A stretch of DNA of 64,000 nucleotides from Lactarius indigo (taxonomy: Eukaryota; Basidiomycota; Agaricomycetes; Russulales; Russulaceae), in contig JAFKAC010000023.1 in NCBI GenBank assembly GCA_025766275.1, forward strand, positions 124,001 through 188,000, written 5' to 3'. The position numbers and the translations under genes are program-made. This document shows positions 56,046 through 64,000 of the stretch, piece after piece (the first letter of the stretch is position 1; every line of letters begins with the position of its first letter). The notes under the pieces are model-generated. The model worked only from the letters and a program-made list of their open reading frames with translations, was not told the DNA's origin and ran no database searches.

Positions 56046-56559
56046 GTACTATTGTGAAGTCCGAAACCAAATCCAAAGAGCATCTTGAAGTGCTGTAGAA
56101 CGTCCGTGAGAGGTCACTCAGGCCAGGAAAGTGTCGTTCCGCCTGAGGCAGAGTGGCGGGGCAGTGGTAAGGCGCCGAGAGCACTCCCGTATCCTCGGTC
56201 CGGATTACGGCTGCAAGTTTCGCACGGTGTCCGATTGATGTCCGAGTCTCTCGTACAGTGTCTCGTGTTGTCGGTCGTGGTGGCGCGCACGCCTCGTTGG
56301 TGTCAGGGACATTAACCTATAGGAGAAGGACAACAAACTCTCTAGCCGACCATTTCCTGGGGTGGCTATGGTCCTATCGAGCGCCTAGGAGCGAGCGTCG
56401 TTACATCAACGCCACTGAGATATTTCAGTCGCCGGCTACCATCAGCACCAAACACCTCCAGTCCCTATACGAAAGAGTCTATAAAATGGGAGACATCGCC
56501 AGCGTCACCCACTCTAACTATGATCTTGGGTTCGGTGAGCTTCACCACTTAATTATTTA
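56046..56559. other. Spacer between divergent F-box genes 2 and 3
   Basis: A bidirectional promoter region. An ATG at 56486 (MGDIASVTHSNYDLGFG) followed by a GT-AG interval (about 56536-56570) could be a first exon of F-box 3, but the join is not in the right phase. Confidence 0.35.
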
Positions 56560-58080
56560 TTGTCCACTAGTGATCGGCTCAACTCTCGGTCGCGAAAAGG
56601 GCGCCGGCTCGACACGACCGATGCATTACATGTAACCGTGTCCATTGGCGTGCTCAATGATGATGTACTTCTTGTAATATTCGATTCCCGTCGACTGGCC
56701 AACGAAGTCGATGACGATTTCGACGATATGGAGGACGCTTTTGACCAAAGAAACTGGAATTGGGACAGGCAACGTTGGTGGCGCAAGCTTACGCAGGTTT
56801 GCCGAAGATGGCGGTCTCTCATCCTTACATCGCCATCTCGCCTGAATCTCCACGTTGTTTGCACAAAGGATACCCCACTGACAGCAATACCCGCCCATTT
56901 TATGCATTTGCCACTTGTAGTCATCTACGGACTCGATGACGGTGAAGAGATACCACCAGACGATGAACGGAACATACTACTTTCCCTGCAACGTCACCAC
57001 CACGTGCGGCGTATTTTCCTCAGAGCTCCGACTCCTGTCTTGCAGAAGATGGTCGCTCCCTTAGACGACGAGTTTCCGTTGTTGGATAGCCTTGCGATTA
57101 CATCTACGAGCGACGGCGATTCCACTGGGTTGACATTTCCCAGATCGTTGCGAGCTCCCAATTTGCGTCATCTCATCCTCGTAAATGTCGCTCTCCGGCC
57201 AGGAACCCCGATACTCACAACTCCCATTCACCTCGTCGCACTCGTACTCCAGGACATCCCTACCTCAGCCCACATTCCCCCAGAATGCGTAGTCGACCTA
57301 CTCGAATTTATTCCCCAACTCAAAATGCTGTCAGTTGGTTTTCGCCCACCCATCTCCGACTTGATGTGGGTACACAACTACTGGTACCAGAGGCTCAAAA
57401 AACGTTCATCACACTTCATTGCCTCAAGCAGCTTCAGTTCAGAGGTGCCAGTGTTCATCTGGAAGGCCTTCTCTGCTCGTCTCAATGCCCCTATTCTCAG
57501 GCAGTTCTATATCAGGTTCCCCGATCAGCGTTCCTTTGGTACACTGCCAAGTCTTTCGCGGTTTCTCGACACAACGACCGAACTCAGGTTTCGCGTCGCC
57601 GAGATGAACTTCCATAGGCACTCTGTGACTATCGACATGGTAGACCTCAAGCCGTGTCGAGGCGATACGACTGTTTTTCGCCTGCGAGCCAAGGGGAACC
57701 AACTTGACTGGCAAATAGCCTCAGCATCACGGATTTGTCGCGCGATTGTGCCAGTTTTATCCGTTACGGATGACCTTACCTTCAGCTATCGTGCACACGA
57801 GACATTCTCGGACACACGAAGCAATGACAGACGCGTCCAGTGGAATCAAATTCTTCGACAATTTAGCGGCGTGAAGACACTCAGGGTGGCAAGCGGGCTC
57901 GCAGAGGAACTTTCTTTCCACTTGCAATCTGAAGGTGAAGAACCTCTCCTGAGACTGCTACCGAAGCTACAGCAGATTGAGGTTCCCGCACTGGGAAACG
58001 GAGCAGGTGCATTTGACGCATTCGTTGATTCACGCAGAATTGCAGGTCATCCTGTGAATCTCGTCCACAAGAGTCAATAA
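56560..58080 (+). CDS. F-box protein 3 (long ORF intact, start unclear)
   Basis: A 506-codon open frame ending TAA 58080. It begins with a TTG, not an ATG; the first in-frame ATG lies after the F-box, so the true start must be in an upstream exon or use another codon. The F-box segment is IGVLNDDVLLVIFDSRRL...RWWRKLTQVCRRWRSLILTSP, followed by a leucine-rich region (LRHLILVNVALRPG, LVALVLQDIP) and the family end GHPVNLVHKSQ. It is divergent from F-box 2 and more distant in sequence from copies 1 and 2 than they are from each other. No internal break. Confidence 0.8.
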   Translation: MSTSDRLNSRSRKGRRLDTTDALHVTVSIGVLNDDVLLVIFDSRRLANEVDDDFDDMEDAFDQRNWNWDRQRWWRKLTQVCRRWRSLILTSPSRLNLHVVCTKDTPLTAIPAHFMHLPLVVIYGLDDGEEIPPDDERNILLSLQRHHHVRRIFLRAPTPVLQKMVAPLDDEFPLLDSLAITSTSDGDSTGLTFPRSLRAPNLRHLILVNVALRPGTPILTTPIHLVALVLQDIPTSAHIPPECVVDLLEFIPQLKMLSVGFRPPISDLMWVHNYWYQRLKKRSSHFIASSSFSSEVPVFIWKAFSARLNAPILRQFYIRFPDQRSFGTLPSLSRFLDTTTELRFRVAEMNFHRHSVTIDMVDLKPCRGDTTVFRLRAKGNQLDWQIASASRICRAIVPVLSVTDDLTFSYRAHETFSDTRSNDRRVQWNQILRQFSGVKTLRVASGLAEELSFHLQSEGEEPLLRLLPKLQQIEVPALGNGAGAFDAFVDSRRIAGHPVNLVHKSQ

Positions 58081-58589
58081 TACTAGTAGGTCCTTCACTG
58101 GCGACCTCGGGATCTGCTGGTTTGCCACTCACTGTGAGCTAATCCAAAGTTTGTCCCAACCGCGTCTGATTCGTGTCGTTGATCATCCAAAGTGACTCTC
58201 ACCAGAAATGCCATCGTGATCGACCCGACGGGATTATGACATAGAATTTATACTGTAGGATTTGTTTTGTTTCCGTGTATCTCTCATTTTATGGTCTTTA
58301 CGCCTCTCGTGCGATCCCAGCCTGAGCGCTGAGCCTCCACCCGACCAAATTGCTATGATCGCTATGATATCAAACATCCCTCTTCCATGACTGATGACTG
58401 CAGTTTCACTATGTCCTCAGAGGTTCTCAAGACAACCTTGATTTTCTTTCCAGTTAAATCTATAACTTACAACTGAATTATGATTCAATTCCCGTAGGTG
58501 TACTGAAGAAGACCGACATCCAAGTTCTCAACTATGCGTCAGCGCACGGCCTTCCATAGTTACACTCTAATACAGCTACGCACTCCTCC
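58081..58589. other. Intergenic, no recognised gene
   Basis: The 3' flanks of F-box 3 and P450 1. Nothing supported. Confidence 0.4.
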
Positions 58590-60541
58590 TTACCGGGAAC
58601 GAAACTCGCGCTCACTAGCGAGCAGTGCGACAGCTTCCGGGAAGCGGGGTGTGATGTCCGCCTTGAATGGGACTGGGACGACTGGAAGTCGATACCGTAA
58701 CACTCACAGTCAGCTCGGAAGGTACAATAAATGTGGGGTCACTCACACGACAAGTCCGTCCTCTACCCATCCATCCACGTCAATAGGGATCACATTCCCG
58801 TGCTCGTCCTTCCCGGGCTCGATATTACATGCCCAAAGTATCATCGCGATTTCGATGAAGAGCGAATTGTTCGCGACGAGCTTTCCAGGACAGATCCGTC
58901 TCCCGAATCCGTATGTGACGTGACCCTCCTCCTTTGTTTCTGGTGGGCACGGGGCGACCTCGCCATTAGCATCTAAGAACCTTGCCGGGTTGAAGTGCGC
59001 AGCATCTGCGCCGTAAATTTCGGGATCGCGATTGAGGTGCCAGACGTTGGCCATCATGATCGTACCCTGTGGGATGAACATGCCGTTATGCCAGTCGTCT
59101 TCGCTCGAGAGGTGTGGGAGGCCAACAGGGTCCACGGGCCGCCATCGCAGCATTTCCTTGACCATGGCGCGGATGTAGGGCAGGTGCTGGAAGTCGGAAA
59201 AGGTTGGAATACTTGTTCGCCCAACTACGGCGTCGAGCTCTGCTTGAGCGCGTTTCTGCACGTCCGGATACGTAACCATTGCGAGAATCCACCAAGCCAT
59301 AGCTGCTGCTGATGTCTCTGCACCTCCCGCGCTAATACTCACATTGAGCTACGAACCCGAATCTCAGCGAGTGAGTGCACGTACTAAGTCATTGCCGCAA
59401 CCCAAGCACTCTCCCGATCAGACAGCCCATACCTCTCAGCGTCCTTAATCAAAGTTCCTACGAGACTTGGGCGGTCTATACCTTTGGACTGTACGCGGGA
59501 TCAGCCATGGTCTTGGTTGCTTGAAGAACAGAACGGACCAGTTTTTCGCGAACACTGTTGAATAGGCCCACAAACGTTGCCGAATCTTTCTCGTGCCAAT
59601 ACTCTGCGTTGCGCTTCCATTTGGCGAATCTACAATGTGATTGTTGCGAATTCAAATTCTATATACGCCTCATACAGGAAAGCGCCCCACCTGCTTGGGA
59701 TGTGTCTCATCCAGGGAAAGAATTCGACGAAGTGCGCACCGGGAAGAGCTGCTCGCGTAATACGTGCAACGAAGTCGTTGATGGCCTTGACTGCCGAATC
59801 TCGCTCGGAGACTATTGGCGGGGTGCCATACGTGACAGACATGATAATAGATGCACTCGTTCGGCGAAAGTGGTTGTCCCACATCGCGGGTTGAGCGAGG
59901 AGTCCAGAGGTGAGAAGGAGAGCTTCATTGAGTTGCCGGACCTTGAAAGACTCGGCCACGGATTTGCTGAGACCTTCATGGACGGCTTTGCGCATTCTAC
60001 GCCATCTATGCGACTGTCAGGAGAAAAGCTGGCAATGGTAAAAAATAAATCAACGCACAATGGTCCGTAATTCTGAAACGTCATGGCTAAGCCACCGCAG
60101 AGAATTTGCGCAGCAACGATGTTGCGCGGGCGGTCAGAGTATATCCCGGCACGGCGGTCCTAGCAGGTCTGCTGCGACCTTCTGGGTGTTGAGAACTACT
60201 ATAGGTTGTCCCGCCGCATTCAAGTAGAAAACGTCGCCTGGAAGATACAGTAATGAGAGAGATTCGCGTCACGGCAACGGAGAGCAAAACATGTCCGACC
60301 GAATTGTTGCTTCCACTTCATAAAAGTGAAGCCATTGTTGGCTACGGAGCTGAAGGACGTTTCCCAGGAGAGGGAGGCCCCGTGGTCCTGGTGGGAGTTT
60401 TCGCCATGGACTTTGGAGATAACGTGCGATCAAGAAAATAGCAAAGCCGATCGCAGTCGAAAATGTGAGGATCGGGTGGTGCTGTGAGACTTCAATGATC
60501 CCCCAAAGGGACGGGCTACCGAGAGGAATGGACGTTGGCAT
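58590..60541 (-). CDS. Cytochrome P450, copy 1 (frame broken)
   Basis: A membrane-anchored microsomal P450 monooxygenase; substrate unknown. ATG 60541 gives MPTSIPLGSPSLWG, a hydrophobic anchor (ILTFSTAIGFAIFLIA) and the proline hinge KLPPGPRGLPLLGN. Later exons carry YLNAAGQPIVVLN, YSDRPRNIVAAQIL, RRMRKAVHEGL, the I-helix AGGAETS, the K-helix KEMLRWRP, the PERF-like NPARF and the haem-binding FGRRICPGK. The C-terminal exon ends at TAA 58590. Introns of about 50-65 bp separate the exons. Compared with copy 2, single extra bases lie near 60330 (gtgaagcc), 60161 (tcctagc) and 58672 (gggactggg), each breaking the frame. Copies 1 and 2 are tandem duplicates. Confidence 0.8.
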
Positions 60542-61340
60542 GCGTACTAGCAAACGTGGCAGCGGCTCACCAGCTGTACGAGTAAAGATGCTCTTATAGT
60601 ACTTTCAGTAGTTTCTTGGAAACAATCAGTATACCGATCAGAGCATTTCTCCACCCGTCCCGAATAAGTGACCCCTTCACAGAGACAAAGGGAAGGGCGA
60701 CAATCAGAGGGTCCTGCCGACGCGGCCGTGTTAGCAAAACCATTCTAGCTTGAAGCTTGAAGCCTGAGATCTGAGACAAAGCAAGCGCGGCTTACTAATC
60801 CCGCCAGCCCTCTCGTACGACTCAGAACCCTTGTACCCAGGCCCGGGCTAGTTTCCTTCCCCAGGCTTTACGATGAAATCTCTCCATAACTGCTGTACTC
60901 CAGACCAGCCACCAATCAGTATAATCAGACAGAGATCACCGGGCCACTGGGAGTGCTCCTTACGCTTTTAGAAGGTTACGCTAGGTAAGACACTGGCACT
61001 GGTATCCCCAGCCTATCTTTCGCGGGCGCCAAGTTCGACTTGCCGTCGTTTGGGACGAGTAGTGGCTCTCTCGCGGCGTCATTCATGTCCCTCACTTCAA
61101 ACTGCTCTGAGGGAGGGTCTACGGATGTAGTTAAATACAACCGGTGAAGTCTCGTCAGGCAAATGGAGGACCGAACGAATCTGAACGAGTAGCTCATCAA
61201 GAAGTACCGTACATAGCACGTGCTCCAGGAAATTTCTACAATTTTAAGTGAGCGCAACAGCCGAGCCACGTAATATCAACACACATTTACTAGCAGTACC
61301 CACTCATAATACCTTCTCCCTCAAGCCACGCTGACTCAGA
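60542..61340. other. Spacer between tandem P450 genes
   Basis: The minus-strand ORF 60976-61269 has no recognisable motif. The first part is the presumed promoter of P450 copy 1. Confidence 0.4.
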
Positions 61341-63279
61341 TTAGGGCTCCCGGAATTCTCGTTCACTAGCCAGCAATCCGACGACCTCTGGGAAGCGTGG
61401 CGTAATGTCCGCTTTGAATGGGACGGGACGACTGCCAGCCAATACCACGCACTTTCAGTAAACGCGGAGCGTACAATAACTGTGAGGATACTTACACGGC
61501 AATTCCGTTCTCCACCAATCCATCCTACGTCAATCGGGATCACATTCCCGTGCTCGTCCTTCCAGGCCTCGATATTACACGCCCACAGCGTCATAGCCAT
61601 GTCGATGAAGAGCGAGTTGTTTGCGACGTGCTTTCCCACACAGATGCGCCGCCCAAAACCGTACGTCACGTGGCCTTCCTCCTTCGTCTCAGGGCGGGCA
61701 CGGAGCGAGGTCTCCATTGGCATCCAAAAACCTCGCTGGATTGAAGTCCACAGCGTCTGCGCCGTAGATTTCGGGATCGCGGTTAAGGTGCCAGATGTTA
61801 ACGATCATGATGGTGCCCTTAGGAATGAACATGCCATTATACCAGTCGTCTTCGCTCGAGAGGTGTGGGATGCCAACGGGGCCCACAGGACACCATCGTA
61901 GGGTCTCCTTGACCATGGCGCGGATGTATGGTAGGTGCTGGAAGTCAGCAAATGTCGGGGTACGTGACCGACCAACTACGGCGTCGAGCTCAGTTTGAGC
62001 ACGTTTCTGTATTTCCGGAAAGGTAATCATTGCGAGCATCCACCAAGCCAAGACTCCCGACGTCGTCTCTGCACCTGCCGCACTGATACTCGCTATGAGC
62101 AACAAATTTGGAATGAAGGGATGCGCACACGTACTACATGATTGCGGCAACCCAAGATTTTTCCCGATCAGATAGCCCGTACTTTTCTGTATCCTTGATT
62201 AAAGTTCCCACGAGACTTGGACGATCTATGCCGTTCGACTGAAGTAGCGTGAGCCACAGTATTAGCTTCTGAGGACAATGGCTGACCATCTTTTCGCGGA
62301 CAGCTATTGAATAGGCTCTCGAACATGACCGAATCTTTCTCGTACCAATACTCAGCATCGCGCTTCCATTTGGCGAATCTAGAATACGAGGAAACTGAAT
62401 TTAAGATTAGGTTTGTCTCAGGAAACACCGTACCTGCTCGGAATATGCCTCATCCACGGAAAGAATTCCACCAAGTGCAGTTCCGGGAAGAATGGCTCGC
62501 GTCAGACGTGCAACAAAGTCATTGATAGCCTTGATTCCGGGATCCAGCTCGGAGACTATCGGTGGGGTGCCATAAGTGACGGACATGATCATAGAAGCGG
62601 TAGCTCGGCGAAGGTGGTTGTCCATTGTCGCAGGTTGAGCAATGAGTCCAGAGGTAAGCAAAAGGGCTTCATTAAGTTGTGGGACTTTCAATGATTCGAT
62701 AGATAGACCTTCATGCACGGCTTTGCGCATTCTACGCCATCTATTCTATGGTCATGGGGATAATTGCAATGACTAAAAATCAGCGCACAACGGTCCATAG
62801 TTCTGAAACGTAAGGGCTAAGCCACCGCAGAGAATTTGCGCAGCGACGATGTTGCGTGGGCGGTCAGAGTATATTCCAGCACGGCGATCCAGCAGATCTG
62901 CTGCGACCTTCTGGGAGTTCAGGACTACTATTGGTTGTCCCGCCGCATTCAAGTAGAAAACGTCGCCTGAAAAAGGTAGAGCAATGAGAGAGATTCGCGC
63001 CACGGCGACGGAGGGCAAAATGTGTCCGACCGAATTCTTGTTTCCACTTCACAAAAGTGAGCCATTGTTGATTACGGAGCTGAAGGACGTTTCCCAGGAG
63101 AGGGGAGGCCCCGTGGTCCTGGTGGGAGTTTTCGCCATGGGCTTAGGAGATAACGTAGCGATCAAGAAAATAGCAATGCCTATCGCAGTCGAAAATGTGA
63201 GGATGGGGTGTTGCTGTGAGACCTCAATGACCTTGTCAATGATCCCCCGAAGGGACAGATCATTAAGAGTAATGGACAT
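61341..63279 (-). CDS. Cytochrome P450, copy 2 (frame broken)
   Basis: Tandem paralogue of the P450 at 58590-60541, same exon plan. ATG 63279 gives MSITLNDLSLRG and the anchor ILTFSTAIGIAIFLIA. Landmarks: QWLTFVKWKQEFG joined through an intron to DVFYLNAAGQP, YSDRPRNIVAAQIL, the I-helix AGAETTS, the K-helix KETLRWCP, FNPARF, and the haem loop FGRRICVGK (Val replaces the Pro of copy 1). End REFREP, TAA 61343-61341. Extra single bases compared with copy 1 lie near 63157 (gtagcg against gtgcg), 63101 (gagggg against gaggg), 61692 (cagggcggg) and 61525 (cctacg against ccacg). Confidence 0.8.
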
Positions 63280-64000
63280 GCCTACTTGTCAAACGTGGCA
63301 GCAGCTCGGCGGCCGGACGAGTGTGCTCTTATCTTATACTTTCGGTAGGCCTTTCTCGGGAACAACCAGCGCATCGGGGTCTTTCTCCCCTTATCCCGAA
63401 TAAGGAACACCTTCATCGCATAGACAAAAGAGAAGGGACGATATTCTTACCATCTCGGTTTCGGTGTCGGACTTACGATTCGGGGCACCTTATATCTACG
63501 TGTGTATTCTTGAATGTACTTGGCTCGCGGTACGACCGGTCTGTATCTATGGTACGCACTCCGGAATATAAATGGATCAAAAAAAAAAAAAATCTTACCA
63601 TCAGAAAAACGTCGACTAACAGAAAACGTACCACGCCGGAACTTGAATCGCTAGTGGTGCCACGTGATTCTATCCGTGACGCCTTCAAGTCCCCGGCCCA
63701 CATTGATACGGACACCTATTGTTGACACTCTCCTATCCCCTTACAGTACCATGACAGCACACGGACACGCCACTGACTGAGATCCATGGGCAGGCGATCT
63801 TTCAGGTAATCGCCCATTACCTTCTTGAAGTGAAGCTTTGATTACGTTGTAAAGTGTACTCCAACATAGATTCGGTGAAACTACGCGGCGGTCTTATTCT
63901 TAGTAGCATAGATTGTGCTGAGGCAGAGGGTAGGATGTGCTTCGACTATAAAAGGAGTTAGATACCACCGGGGAACGTGGAACCCTCGTCAGATGCACAG
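63280..64000. other. Window end, no recognised gene
   Basis: Promoter side of P450 copy 2, then random-looking sequence with an A-run near 63580. Nothing is supported as a gene. Confidence 0.4.

Noticed and set aside
989..63279. Genome-wide programmed +1 frameshifting, as in Euplotes, as explanation of the broken frames
   Set aside because: Intact genes lie beside broken ones, the insertion contexts are not one slippery motif, and the duplicated P450s carry their extra bases at different sites.

Overview
The window is nuclear DNA of a filamentous fungus, most likely an agaricomycete (mushroom-type basidiomycete). This rests on intron-dense genes with short 45-70 bp introns, the gene families present (wax-synthase-like MBOAT, DUF300/TMEM184, group III histidine kinase, F-box and BTB families, P450s) and a chromodomain Ty3 retrotransposon.

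Layout. 1-8.4 kb: a wax-synthase-like gene, an intact many-intron TMEM184/DUF300 gene and a possible very small Ala/Pro/Lys-rich protein. 8.4-31.7 kb: a duplicated accessory block. Its unit is an alkyltransferase-like DNA repair gene (ATL) convergent with a double-BTB gene whose upstream region also starts a short divergent ORF. There are four BTB copies (only the first is unbroken) and two ATL copies (the second is a pseudogene). Between the second ATL and the third BTB copy lies a nested insertion: a young Ty3/gypsy chromovirus (718 bp LTRs, TSD GTATG) inside a 5'-truncated LINE fragment, which itself sits in the 3' end of the third BTB copy with a 16 bp TSD and a poly(A) tail. 31.7-45 kb: gene-poor DNA, with a Cys-motif protein and a tRNase Z gene. 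45-50.5 kb: a group III hybrid histidine kinase (Nik1/Os-1 type, HOG pathway) with seven recognisable HAMP repeats. 51.6-58.1 kb: three related F-box genes. 58.6-63.3 kb: two tandem cytochrome P450 genes.

The most striking pattern is that several genes are broken by many single-base insertions at otherwise conserved positions, almost never by deletions. In direct paralogue comparisons several insertions turn CA into CTA (TG into TAG). Other genes in the same window (TMEM184, ATL, BTB1, F-box 1 and 3, retrotransposon pol) show no such breaks. This may be insertion-biased sequence error or a real mutational process; raw reads and RNA-seq would decide.

Exon joins were made by eye from reading frames, GT/AG sites and family motifs. 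No database search was possible.
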